Shown here one piece after another: positions 41,177 to 49,822 of a stretch of DNA of 64,000 bases. The position numbers were made by a program, and so were the translations under genes. Each line of letters opens with the position of its first letter. Positions within the stretch are counted from its first letter, which is position 1. Source of the stretch: Frateuria terrea (GTDB taxonomy: Bacteria; Pseudomonadota; Gammaproteobacteria; Xanthomonadales; Rhodanobacteraceae); the NCBI RefSeq assembly GCF_900115705.1, contig NZ_FOXL01000004.1, positions 248,001-312,000 on the forward strand. The letters run 5' to 3'. The notes under the pieces were generated by a model. That model ran no database searches, had not been told where the DNA came from, and was given only the letters and a program-made list of their open reading frames with translations.

Positions 41177-43300
41177 ATGCAACCGGAGCTAGCCATCACG
41201 CCGCTGCCGCCATTGCGGCAGGAACTGACCCTCAATCCCGCGCCGGCCTCGCCGGACGGCTCGCCCTGCTGGACCCTGCACGACCCGGCGACCAACCAGT
41301 TCTACCAACTCGGCTGGGCGGCGTTCGAGATCCTCTCGCGCTGGTCGCTGGGAAAGGCCGAAGCTGTGGTCGAGGCGGTCAACGCGCAAACTACCGTGCG
41401 GGTCGACCTCGAGGACGTGACCGGCCTGATGTATTTCCTCGCAGGCCACCATCTGACCCTGGCCGCGGATGCGTACGACACGGCACGGCTGGCCGCCTCC
41501 GCCGCACGGCATCGCCCCGGCGTGGCCATGTGGCTGCTGAAGAACTACCTGTTCCTGCGCGTGCCGCTGGTACGGCCGATGCCCTTCCTGCGCCGCGCCT
41601 ATCCGTGGGTCGCCTTTGTCTACCGCCGCGGCTTCTGGTGGCTGACGCTCACCGCGCTGCTGCTCGGGTTGTACCTTGTCTCGCGCCAGTGGGACAGCTT
41701 CGTGCACACCTTTCGCGCGTACGGCACTTGGCAGGGGCTGCTCGGCCTGGCACTGGCGCTGTCTCTGGCCAAGGTGCTGCACGAATTCGGCCACGCCTTT
41801 ACCGCCTACCGCCACGGCTGCCGCGTGCCGACGATGGGCATCGCCCTGTTGGTGATGTGGCCGGTGCTGTTCACCGACACCAACGAGGCATGGAAGCTGA
41901 AGTCGCGCCACGCGCGGATCCAGGTCGGCGCCGCCGGCGTGCTGGCCGAGCTGGTGCTGGCCGCCTGGGCGACGCTGCTGTGGAGCTTCCTGCCGGAGGG
42001 CCCGCTACGCGCCGGCGTGTTCATGCTCGCCACCAGCACGTGGCTTGTCACTGTGGCGATCAACGCCAGCCCGTTCACCCGTTTCGACGGCTACTACCTG
42101 TTGGGCGACTGGCTCAACGTACCCAACCTGCACGAGCGCACCTTCGCGCTGGGCCGCTGGTGGCTGCGCGAGCGGCTGTTCGGCTTCGGCGACGCGGCAC
42201 CCGAAGTGTTGCCGCGGCGCCTGCACCGTTTCCTGATCGGCTTCGCCTGGGTCACCTGGATCTACCGGTTCGTGCTGTTCCTGTCGATCGCGTTGCTGGT
42301 GTTCCACGTGTTCTTCCGCGCGCTGGGTTTCGTGCTGATGTGCGTGGAGATCGGCTTCTTCCTGGCGCTGCCTATCGCCCGCGAGCTGGCGGTGTGGTGG
42401 CGCCGGCGTGCCCAGGTGCGATGGAACCGGCAGACGATGCGCACGAGCGTGCTGGCCGCGGTGTTTGCACTGGCGCTGCTGCTGCCGTGGCAACACGAGG
42501 TGCATGCGCCGGCGGTGCTGGGCCAGGCGCAGGCACAAGTCATCTACGTGCCCAGGCCGGCACAGCTCACGCGGCTGGTCGTGCGCGAGGGCCAGCACGT
42601 CGATGCCGGCGCGGTGCTAGCGCAGCTACAGGCGCCGGAGCTGGATTACCAGCTCGCCAGCGCCGAGCAGCAGACTGCGCAGTTGCAGTGGCAGGTCCAG
42701 CAACAGCCGTTCGACGAGGACCTGCGTGCCCTTGGCCCGGCGCTGCACAAGCGCTGGGATGCTGCCCGCGAGTCGGCCGCCGGCTACCGCGCCGAGCGCG
42801 GTCGGCTCACCTTGCGCGCGCCCTTCGCCGGCCGCGTGGTGGACCTGGCGGCAGGGCTGCACGCGGGCGAATGGCTCAAGGGCGGCGAGCCCTTGCTGGG
42901 CGTGGTCGGCACCGGCGGGGCCAAGGGCGACGCGTTCGTCGACGAGGCCGAGCTCGCACGGGTGGACGGCGGCCAGGTGGTGGATTTCGTCGCCGCGCTG
43001 CCGGAGCAGCCTACCCTGCGCTGCCGTGTCGCCGACGTCGACCGGTTGAACCTCGCCGCACTGGACGAGCTCTACGTCGCCAGCGTCTACGGAGGTGAGG
43101 TAGCCAGCGTGCGCCGTCCGGACGGGAGCCTTGCGCCGCTGGACTCGGTCTTTCGCCTGCGTTTCGATGCATGCGGGGCGACCGGCGCGCTGCCTCGCGA
43201 GCTGCCAGGCCAGGCGATCGTGCACGGCAAGGCCCAGAGCCTGGCGGGACAGTTCATGCGCTGGTTCGGGGCCATTGCACGGCGAGAGCTTGGTTTTTGA
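41177..43300 (+). CDS. PqqD-like/M50 site-2-type metalloprotease/HlyD fusion membrane protein
   Basis: 707 residues. Residues ~25-95 (CWTLHDPATNQFYQLGWAAF, VRVDLEDVTGLMYFLAGHH) resemble the PqqD winged helix that serves as RiPP recognition element. An integral-membrane M50 domain follows: HEFGH zinc motif at 202-206, LFTDTNEAWKL, and N296-ASPFTRFDGYY with Asp304 as the likely third zinc ligand. In all there are about eight hydrophobic helices up to ~430. The C-terminal 270 residues are a periplasmic HlyD/lipoyl-barrel module (RLVVREGQHVDAGAVLAQLQAPELDYQ ... LRAPFAGRVVDLAAGLHAGEWL). This is the YydH-like 'peptide zinc metalloprotease' type. In this operon it stands where an ABC exporter would be expected and may recognise, cleave and hand over the giant protein; that role is inferred. 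Confidence 0.88.
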   Translation: MQPELAITPLPPLRQELTLNPAPASPDGSPCWTLHDPATNQFYQLGWAAFEILSRWSLGKAEAVVEAVNAQTTVRVDLEDVTGLMYFLAGHHLTLAADAYDTARLAASAARHRPGVAMWLLKNYLFLRVPLVRPMPFLRRAYPWVAFVYRRGFWWLTLTALLLGLYLVSRQWDSFVHTFRAYGTWQGLLGLALALSLAKVLHEFGHAFTAYRHGCRVPTMGIALLVMWPVLFTDTNEAWKLKSRHARIQVGAAGVLAELVLAAWATLLWSFLPEGPLRAGVFMLATSTWLVTVAINASPFTRFDGYYLLGDWLNVPNLHERTFALGRWWLRERLFGFGDAAPEVLPRRLHRFLIGFAWVTWIYRFVLFLSIALLVFHVFFRALGFVLMCVEIGFFLALPIARELAVWWRRRAQVRWNRQTMRTSVLAAVFALALLLPWQHEVHAPAVLGQAQAQVIYVPRPAQLTRLVVREGQHVDAGAVLAQLQAPELDYQLASAEQQTAQLQWQVQQQPFDEDLRALGPALHKRWDAARESAAGYRAERGRLTLRAPFAGRVVDLAAGLHAGEWLKGGEPLLGVVGTGGAKGDAFVDEAELARVDGGQVVDFVAALPEQPTLRCRVADVDRLNLAALDELYVASVYGGEVASVRRPDGSLAPLDSVFRLRFDACGATGALPRELPGQAIVHGKAQSLAGQFMRWFGAIARRELGF

Positions 43301-43436
43301 GGCCACACTGACGTCTCGCCACCGCCGGTTCTAGGCGGCACTAACCATCGCTGGGATGACATAACGATCGACCTGCTTGTACAGCGTGCTGCCGCCAGGC
43401 CGTCCCAGCAGACGCCTGAGCACCGCCTAGGTGTGT

Positions 43437-43556
43437 AAACCCACCAGGTTGTTCATGGCGCCGATGCGGGTGATGGGCGGTCGGTAGTCCAGGCTGGCAT
43501 GTGGCCGGTGCCAGTTGTACTGGTGCAACCAGGTGACAAGCGCAGACCTTTGCCCC
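43437..43556 (-). pseudogene. C-terminal fragment of an IS481-family transposase
   Basis: On the minus strand the frame reads RSALVTWLHQYNWHRPHASL, continuing DYRPPITRIGAMNNLVGLHT and a stop at 43437. The YNxHRPHxSL-x-PPI-x-R signature is the end of IS481-family DDE transposases. The rest of the gene, including the catalytic DDE residues, is missing: upstream sequence belongs to the small plus-strand gene. No terminal inverted repeat pair is visible. The remaining parts of 43301-43637 show nothing else recognisable. Confidence 0.7.
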
Positions 43557-43637
43557 GCTTTCGAAGCAGCCTCGAAGGGTGCGCTTCACGCAGCCGCGGC
43601 TATGTTGCAACGGATCGGCGAGGACGAGGTAACCACC

Positions 43638-43832
43638 ATGACACCACTCGATAAACCGCTGAAGCGCGAATTGGCGATCGGCGAGACCACCTACACCCTG
43701 ACCATCGACCCGGACGGCATGAAGCTCACGGAGAAGGGTCGCCGGCGAGGCGTGGAGCTGCTCTGGAAGGACCTGGTCAGCGGCGACGTCGCGCTGGCCA
43801 CCGCGCTGCAGGCTTCGCTCGCCGCCGACTAG
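43638..43832 (+). CDS. small hypothetical protein
   Basis: 64 residues from ATG 43638, which has a GAGGT Shine-Dalgarno 7-8 bases upstream; earlier in-frame starts such as 43602 lack one. The protein (MTPLDKPLKRELAIGETTYT, then a beta-rich middle LTIDPDGMKLTEKGRRRGVELLWKDLVSG) is charged, soluble and has no signal peptide. It looks like a conserved small cytoplasmic protein but I do not recognise a family. It converges with the PaiB-like gene, overlapping 4 bases at the stops, and lies just beyond the IS481 fragment. Confidence 0.6.
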   Translation: MTPLDKPLKRELAIGETTYTLTIDPDGMKLTEKGRRRGVELLWKDLVSGDVALATALQASLAAD

Positions 43833-44470
43833 GAACCGGATCCGCGGTTGGCTTCGCGAATCGCCTCGGCCATGAGGCAGCTGGCCTCGCCCCCCTGCGC
43901 GTCCAGGCCGGCCAGCACGCCTTCGCGGTCCGCGCCGGTGCGGTTCTGGCTGAGTTTCCACTTGCCTTCGAGGCGCTCGATCGGCAGGCGCAGGCCGACA
44001 ATCGCGGAAAGATTGCGGCGGATGTAGTCGGCCGGAGCATCGTCCACCTGCCAGGGCGTGGGCATGGCACGCTCGTGGCGGTCAGTGAGCTGGACCAGAA
44101 GCTCGCGCAGTCGTGCCGGATCGTCGAAGGTTTCCAGCGGACCGTGGGCGTGCACGGCGATGTAGTTCCAGGTGGGCACTTCCTTGCCATGGGTCTGCTT
44201 GCCGGGATACCAGCCGGCCGAGATATAGGCGTGTGGTCCGAGAAAGATCGCCAGCGACGGCGCGTCTTTGCAGAGCGCGTGGGCATTGGCCCGGGCGACG
44301 TGGCCGTACAGCGTGCCGTACGGTCCCTCGTCCGGCGTCAGCAGCAGCGGGATGTGGCTGACCTCGAGGCCCTTGGCGGTCGTGCTGACCAGGGTGGCGA
44401 AGGCGATCGCGTCGATCGCGGCGTGCAGTTCCGGCAGCCGTGTTTCGCGGAACGCCGTGGGCATGTACAT
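43829..44470 (-). CDS. FMN-binding PaiB-family protein
   Basis: 213 residues starting MYMPTAFRE. Family features are the N-terminal flavin-reductase-like split barrel (AFATLVSTTAKGLEVSHIPLLL), GHVARANAHALC, IFLGPHAYISAGWYPGK, VPTWNYIAVHAHG and the LEGKWKLSQNR motif. PaiB-type proteins were first described as negative transcriptional regulators of sporulation genes in Bacillus, while homologues bind FMN. The function here is unknown. The gene is on the zipA strand, 11 bases downstream of zipA, and so may be cotranscribed with smc-zipA. Confidence 0.9.
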   Translation of the reverse strand: MYMPTAFRETRLPELHAAIDAIAFATLVSTTAKGLEVSHIPLLLTPDEGPYGTLYGHVARANAHALCKDAPSLAIFLGPHAYISAGWYPGKQTHGKEVPTWNYIAVHAHGPLETFDDPARLRELLVQLTDRHERAMPTPWQVDDAPADYIRRNLSAIVGLRLPIERLEGKWKLSQNRTGADREGVLAGLDAQGGEASCLMAEAIREANRGSGS

Positions 44471-44481
44471 GGCTGGCGCCT

Positions 44482-45420
44482 TCAGCGGCCGAAAATGATT
44501 TCCTTGCCCTCGTGGTCGCGGTCCCAGCCGCGCAACTCGTCGCGGATGTGGGCGATGCGCTGACGGCCGAGCGCGTTGCGTTCTTCATCCAGGACCTGGC
44601 CGTCAAGTAGTTCGGCAAGCCGCTGCGCGGTGGGCAGCATGGCGTCCCAGGCGTCCAGCGCGGGCAGCGGGCCCGGCAGGGTCATGAAGAAGCTCAGGCC
44701 CGGCGTGCGCAGGGCATCCAGGCGGGTCAGGTCGAAGTTGCCGGGCTTCAACATGTTGGCCACGCTGAAGATCGGGCCCTGTTCGCGCTTGCCGTCGAGC
44801 AGGCGGTGGTAGATGCCCAGGTGCCCGTACTCGAGCCCAGCCTTCTCGGCGGCCACGATCAGGTCCGCGCCGTTGAATGCGCCGCCGTCGCGGGCCATCA
44901 CGAACAGCGTGACGATGCGTTCCATCGGCAGTTGCGCTGGTCGGCGGCCGAGATCCGATGCGGGCGGCGCCTTGGGAGCCGGTGCCGGAGCCTGTGCAGG
45001 TGTGGAGGCCGGTACCGCCGCCGGCACCACAGCGGCCGGCGCGGCCGACGGTGCACGCAGCGCATCGATGATCGAGGACGCGCGGCTCGAAGGCTTGCCA
45101 GGAGTGCTGCGTTCGCCAGCCAGGGTGGCGCCGAGTTTTTCCAGTTCCTCGCGCAGGCCGATTTCCAGTTCGCCCTGCTGCGGCATGGGTTCGTCGCGGT
45201 GCATGCGTGGATCGTTGTCCTCGATCAGCATGTCGTCTGCATCGCCCTCGACCAGCGTGGGCTCGCGACGTTCGCCACTGCCCTGCCCGGTCGGCATGCG
45301 GCGCCTGCCCTGCTCCTTCTTCGGTTGGCCGAACAGCCAGATCAGCGCCAGCACGATGGCGCCGACGATCGCCAGCGGCAGGCCGACGGCGGGGTTCCAG
45401 GCAAAGGCGAGCATGGTCAT
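44482..45420 (-). CDS. zipA: cell division protein ZipA
   Basis: 312 residues. A single N-terminal membrane anchor (LPLAIVGAIVLALIWLFGQ) is followed by a charged and then Pro/Ala-rich linker (about 30-170) and the C-terminal FtsZ-binding domain (about 175-310: ERIVTLFVMARDGGAFNGADLIVAAEKAGLEYGHLGIYHRL, GPIFSVANMLKPGNFDL, TPGLSFFMTLPGP). ZipA tethers FtsZ to the inner membrane. The start ATG 45420 has an AGGA 8 bases upstream. It lies 10 bases downstream of smc. In many gammaproteobacteria ligA follows zipA; here a PaiB-like gene does. Confidence 0.94.
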   Translation of the reverse strand: MTMLAFAWNPAVGLPLAIVGAIVLALIWLFGQPKKEQGRRRMPTGQGSGERREPTLVEGDADDMLIEDNDPRMHRDEPMPQQGELEIGLREELEKLGATLAGERSTPGKPSSRASSIIDALRAPSAAPAAVVPAAVPASTPAQAPAPAPKAPPASDLGRRPAQLPMERIVTLFVMARDGGAFNGADLIVAAEKAGLEYGHLGIYHRLLDGKREQGPIFSVANMLKPGNFDLTRLDALRTPGLSFFMTLPGPLPALDAWDAMLPTAQRLAELLDGQVLDEERNALGRQRIAHIRDELRGWDRDHEGKEIIFGR

Positions 45421-45430
45421 GGATGAATCC

Positions 45431-48400
45431 TCACGCAGCTCCGGCCAGTTTAGCCGCTTCGGCCAGGTCCACCTGCACCAGGCGCGAAACGCCGGGCTCG
45501 CGCATGGTCACGCCGCAGAGCTGGCTGGCCGCTTCCATCGTGGCCTTGTTGTGGCTGACGAAGATGAACTGCACCTTCTCGCTCATTTCCCTGACCATGT
45601 TGGAGAAGCGACCCACGTTGGCTTCGTCCAGCGGCGCGTCGACCTCGTCGAGCAGGCAGAACGGCGCGGGGTTGAGGCCGAAGATCGAAAACACCAGCGC
45701 CACCGCGGTGAGCGCCTTCTCGCCGCCGGAGAGCAGCGAGATGTTGGACGGCCGCTTGCCCGGCGGGCGCGCCATGATCGACACGCCGGTGTTGAGCAGG
45801 TCGTCGCCGGTCAGCTCCAGGTAGGCGTGGCCGCCGCCGAACAGGCGCGGGAACAGCTCCTGCACGCCGGCGTTGACCTTGTCGAAGGTTTCCTTGAAGC
45901 GCTGGCGGGTCTCGCGGTCGATCTTCTTGATCGCGCCCTCGAGCGTTTCCATCGCGCTGGCCAAATCCGCAAGCTGATTATCAAGATAAGTCTTGCGCTC
46001 GCTCTGCTCGGCGTGCTCCTGGATCGCGGCCAGGTTGACCGGTTCCAGGCGCACGATCTTCTGCGCAAGGTCACCCAGCTGCGTGCGCCACTGGTTGGCG
46101 TCGGCCTGCTCGGGCAGTTCGGCGAGCAGCGGTTCGAGTTCCAGGCCAGAAGCAGCGATGGCTTCGGCCAGCTGGTCGGCGCGCATCTGCAACGCCTGCG
46201 CGGCGAGGCGCTTTTCCGAGAGGCTTTCGCGCAGCGCGGCCAGGCCCTGCTCGGCCAGATGCCGCTGCTGTTCCAGCTTGCGGAACTCGATGTCGCAATC
46301 CTCCAGCGCGCGGCGCGCCTCGACCAGCTGGCGGTCGACCAGCAGGCGCTGGTCGAGGTAGGTCTGGCGCTCGGCTTCCAGCTCGGCGATCGGATCGGAG
46401 CCGGCCGCCAGCTGCCCGGCGATCTCGGTACGGCGGGCCTCGACCTGGCGCAGTTGCGTGTCCAGACGTGCCAGCGCCTGTTCCAACGAGGCCAGCGAGG
46501 AACGCTTCGATTCCATCGACAGCGCCAGCGCGTGGGCCTGGTCGGCGGCCTCGCGGGCGTTCATGCGAGCTTCCTCGCGGGCTTCGAGCAAGGCGCGGCG
46601 TTCGTTTTCCAGCTCGCGGCGCTGGTCTTCCAGGTCGCCCATGTGGTTGACCGACTCGTCCAGGCGCGCGCGCGCCTCGCGGGTCTGCACCTGCAGTTCG
46701 TCCAGTTGCTCGATCAACGTCGACAGCTCGCCGGCGACCTTCTCGGCGCGGGCGCGGGCGGTTTCCACCTTGCCGCGATGGCTCTGCAGCTGGCCGGCCA
46801 GTTCGGATTGGCGGCGGTGCGCGTTGTAGAGCTCACGCTGGGCGTCGTCGCGGGCGCGCTCGGCTTCGAACTTCGCGGTGCGCAGTTCGTCCAGGCGCGC
46901 GGCGGATTCTTCCAGCTGGGCCTCGAGCGTTTCGATCTGCCCGGTGAGCTGGCGGATGTCGCGCTCACGCGCCAGCACGCCGACCTGGTTGCCCTGCGCG
47001 CGGCGGATGCGCACCCACTGCGGGGCCAGCCACTCGCCGCTGCGGGTGATGATCGACTGGCCCTCGGCCAGCGAGCCCACACGGTTGCGCGCCTCTTCCA
47101 GCGTTTCGGCGGTGTGCACGTGGGAGAGCAAATGCATGGCCGCGGCCGGGCCCCGCACCCTGGCGGCCAGCGTGCCGTCGGCGCCCTGCCCGCCCTCGAG
47201 CGAGGCGAGCAGTGCGAGGTCGGCCTCGCCCAGCGTGCCAAAGTCGCCGGCAAGGCCCAGGGGGTTGTCGACCAGCACGCCGTCGAGCAGGCCGGCCAGC
47301 ACGGTTTCCACGGCCGATTCCCAGCCGGCATCGACCTGCAGCGCCTCGCCCAGGCGGCGCGCCTTGTCCAGGCCGAGGCTGGAAAGCCAGCCGCTGGCGG
47401 CGCTTTCCTCCTGGCCCAGCGCGGCATGTTGCAAGGCTTCGAGAGAGGACAGGCGACCGCGTGCACTTTGCAGCTGCTGGCGCGCTTCGTTCAGTGCGGA
47501 CTGCACCTGGCGCTCCTCGTCGAGCACCTTCTCGTGGGTCAGCTTGTGCTGGTCGAGCAGGCTGCCGAGCGATTCGACACGCTCGCGCTGGGTGTCGTGC
47601 TCGACGTGCAGCTGTTCGGCGGCGGCATCGAGCGCCGCCACGTCGGTGGCCTTCTGTTCGGCCTCCAGCGCTTCGCGGCGCTTGGACAGGTCGATCGCCT
47701 GGCGGTCGAGATAATTGAGCTTGGTGCGCTCGACTTCCGCGGCGCGGCTCGATTCGCCGGCGGTACGCGTATAGACGTCCCAGCGCTGCTGCCAGTCGGC
47801 CAGCCTGGACTCGGTGCTGCGCGCCGCTTCGGCAGTGTCGTCCTGCATCTGCTGCAGGGCCTCGAGCTTCGGCTCGCCTTCGGACAACGCCAGGCGCAGC
47901 GTTTCGATCTGCTCGCGGTCGTTGGCGATGTGCGCGGAGAGTTCACCATGCTCGCGTTCGGCTTCGCCCTGAGCGCGCTGCAGGCGGTCGGCAGTCTCAC
48001 GGTTGAAGCGCACCTGCTGCTCGACGCGGGCGATCTCGGCGCCGACCTTGTAGACCTCGGCCTGCACTTCGTTGAGGTGCTCGGTGGCGCCGGTGTGGCG
48101 CTCGCGCACCGACTCCAGCTGCGCCTCGATCTGGCGCTGGCCGGCCAGCTGCTTCTCGATCTCGATCTCGGCGGCGGACAGGCCCTGGCCCTCGCCTTCG
48201 TGCTGTCCCTTCAACGCGCGGTATTCGAGCGCGCGCAGCTCGGCTTCCTTGCGCGTCTGCTCTTCCTTGAGCGCCTTCCAGCGCTCGGCGGCGCGGGCCT
48301 GGCGATTCAAGTGTTCGAGCTGCTTGTCGACCTCGTCGCGGACGTCCTTGACGCGGTCGAGGTTCTCGCGGGTGGCCTTGATGCGGCTCTCGGTTTCCTT

Positions 48401-48931
48401 GCGGCGCTCCTTGTACTTGGAGATGCCGGCGGCCTCTTCCAGATGCGTGCGCAGCTCTTCCGGATGGGCCTCGATGATCTGGCTGATCATGCCCTGCTCG
48501 ATGATCGAGTAGCTGCGCGGACCCAGGCCGGTGCCCAGGAACAGGTCGGTGATGTCGCGCCGGCGGCAGCGCGCGCCATTGAGGAAATAGGAGGACTGCC
48601 CGTCGCGGGTGACCTGGCGCTTGACCGAGATCTCCGCGTACTGCGCGTACTCGCCCTGCACGGTGCCGTCGGCGTTGTCGAAGATCAGTTCGACGGTCGC
48701 CTGCCCTACCGGCTTGCGCGAGTTGGAGCCAGAGAAGATCACGTCGGTCAGCGAGTCGCCACGCAGACGGCTGGCGGCACTTTCGCCCATTACCCAGCGG
48801 ATGGCGTCGATGATGTTGGACTTGCCGCAGCCGTTCGGTCCGACCACGCCGGTCATGTTGGTCGGCAGGTGCAGCGTGGTGGGGTCGACGAAGGATTTGA
48901 ATCCGGCGAGTTTGATCGTGGTCAGGCGCAT
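45431..48931 (-). CDS. smc: chromosome segregation protein SMC
   Basis: 1166 residues, the usual length. Walker A GPNGCGKS is at 31-38 after LAGFKSFVDPTTL; two long coiled coils flank a hinge at about 510-650 (GWLSSLGLDKARRLGEAL, AVETVLAGLLDGVLVDN). The C-terminal head has the LLSGGEKALTAVAL signature and the CLLDEVDAPLD Walker B. SMC forms the DNA-organising condensin ring, normally with ScpA and ScpB, which are not in the window. It is the first gene of the smc-zipA unit, with a 136-base gap to the BolA-family gene. Confidence 0.96.
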   Translation of the reverse strand: MRLTTIKLAGFKSFVDPTTLHLPTNMTGVVGPNGCGKSNIIDAIRWVMGESAASRLRGDSLTDVIFSGSNSRKPVGQATVELIFDNADGTVQGEYAQYAEISVKRQVTRDGQSSYFLNGARCRRRDITDLFLGTGLGPRSYSIIEQGMISQIIEAHPEELRTHLEEAAGISKYKERRKETESRIKATRENLDRVKDVRDEVDKQLEHLNRQARAAERWKALKEEQTRKEAELRALEYRALKGQHEGEGQGLSAAEIEIEKQLAGQRQIEAQLESVRERHTGATEHLNEVQAEVYKVGAEIARVEQQVRFNRETADRLQRAQGEAEREHGELSAHIANDREQIETLRLALSEGEPKLEALQQMQDDTAEAARSTESRLADWQQRWDVYTRTAGESSRAAEVERTKLNYLDRQAIDLSKRREALEAEQKATDVAALDAAAEQLHVEHDTQRERVESLGSLLDQHKLTHEKVLDEERQVQSALNEARQQLQSARGRLSSLEALQHAALGQEESAASGWLSSLGLDKARRLGEALQVDAGWESAVETVLAGLLDGVLVDNPLGLAGDFGTLGEADLALLASLEGGQGADGTLAARVRGPAAAMHLLSHVHTAETLEEARNRVGSLAEGQSIITRSGEWLAPQWVRIRRAQGNQVGVLARERDIRQLTGQIETLEAQLEESAARLDELRTAKFEAERARDDAQRELYNAHRRQSELAGQLQSHRGKVETARARAEKVAGELSTLIEQLDELQVQTREARARLDESVNHMGDLEDQRRELENERRALLEAREEARMNAREAADQAHALALSMESKRSSLASLEQALARLDTQLRQVEARRTEIAGQLAAGSDPIAELEAERQTYLDQRLLVDRQLVEARRALEDCDIEFRKLEQQRHLAEQGLAALRESLSEKRLAAQALQMRADQLAEAIAASGLELEPLLAELPEQADANQWRTQLGDLAQKIVRLEPVNLAAIQEHAEQSERKTYLDNQLADLASAMETLEGAIKKIDRETRQRFKETFDKVNAGVQELFPRLFGGGHAYLELTGDDLLNTGVSIMARPPGKRPSNISLLSGGEKALTAVALVFSIFGLNPAPFCLLDEVDAPLDEANVGRFSNMVREMSEKVQFIFVSHNKATMEAASQLCGVTMREPGVSRLVQVDLAEAAKLAGAA

Positions 48932-49067
48932 GCGGGCTCAACAAATCGGTAGGCCCGCGGGTGGATCGGGCGACAGGTCACTGTGCCAAACGCCGGGCGT
49001 GGTCGCAATGCGGATCCGGCGTGACAATGAACTTCAAGATGTGGGTTCAACTATATGAAATAAAAGG

Positions 49068-49325
49068 CTATGGCGACTTGGCGTCGATCGAAAGCGCGTG
49101 GATGCCGTGGTCCATCAGGTCCTCCAGGGCGGCATACACCATCCGGTGGCGCCTGATCGGCAGCACGCCGGCAAAAGCCGGGCTGACGATGCGCACGTGA
49201 AAGTGGCCTTTGCCGGCGTTGGCGTGGCCGGCATGCCTGTGCCCCTCGTCGAGCACTTCCAGCTCGACCGGCGCCAGCGCGCCGGCCAGGCGCCGGCGGA
49301 TCTGCTCGACCATCGCCTCGCTCAC
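49068..49325 (-). CDS. BolA-family protein
   Basis: 85 residues from GTG 49325; ATG 49313 is an alternative. The BolA fold is clear: [46 protein letters not shown], then [24 protein letters not shown]. The conserved HxGH histidine region and C-terminal His are those that bind [2Fe-2S] clusters with monothiol glutaredoxins. The start overlaps the YciI-like stop, so the two are cotranscribed; BolA-YciI pairing is common in proteobacteria. Confidence 0.92.
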   Translation of the reverse strand: MSEAMVEQIRRRLAGALAPVELEVLDEGHRHAGHANAGKGHFHVRIVSPAFAGVLPIRRHRMVYAALEDLMDHGIHALSIDAKSP

Positions 49326-49621
49326 GGCAGGGTCTGGCGGAACGGCTTGACCTCGACTCCGGCATAGACGCCGGCCGCCACGTAAGGATCGGCCTCGGCC
49401 CAGCGCTGCGCATGCTCCAGCGTCTGGAACTCGGCAATGATCAGGCTACCGGTAAAACCGGCCGGACCCGGGTCTTCCGATTCGATCGCCGGGAACGGGC
49501 CGGCCAGCAGCAGGCGGCCCTCGGCCTGCAGCTTTTCCAGGCGCGCCAGATGCTCCGGGCGCGCGCTCTTGCGCTTTTCCAGCGAATCGGGGACGTCGGT
49601 GCCGACGATGGCAAACCACAT
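49322..49621 (-). CDS. YciI-like protein
   Basis: 99 residues from the [13 protein letters not shown] methionine at 49621, which has a TTGGAG 10 bases upstream; the extension to 49651 adds ten non-family residues. The ferredoxin-like YciI/YCII domain is recognisable from [63 protein letters not shown]. The conserved His and Asp (RPEH, EADP) form the putative active-site pair of the family. The reaction is not known. It is upstream of and overlapping the BolA gene. Confidence 0.9.
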   Translation of the reverse strand: MWFAIVGTDVPDSLEKRKSARPEHLARLEKLQAEGRLLLAGPFPAIESEDPGPAGFTGSLIIAEFQTLEHAQRWAEADPYVAAGVYAGVEVKPFRQTLP

Positions 49622-49822
49622 GGCGTAGTGCTCCAACCGGAAAACCGCCAAGTCTAGCCGACCCGGCCACTGCCCACAGCCGCGCAGGTCCCGGCGGCCC
49701 TACACGTCGTGGTGCGTGCTTCCCCTGTACGGTCGTCGCTTCGGCTGCCGGCACAACGCCGGCTTGTGGGGGCGACGTCACCGCACCCGCGGACCGGCCG
49801 GCCCCCGACAAGAGACCCATGC

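Noticed and set aside
44813-48952. 1379-codon open frame on the plus strand opposite zipA and smc
   Set aside because: Low-complexity Leu/Gln/Val-rich translation with no domain; it mirrors the SMC coiled coils in antisense.
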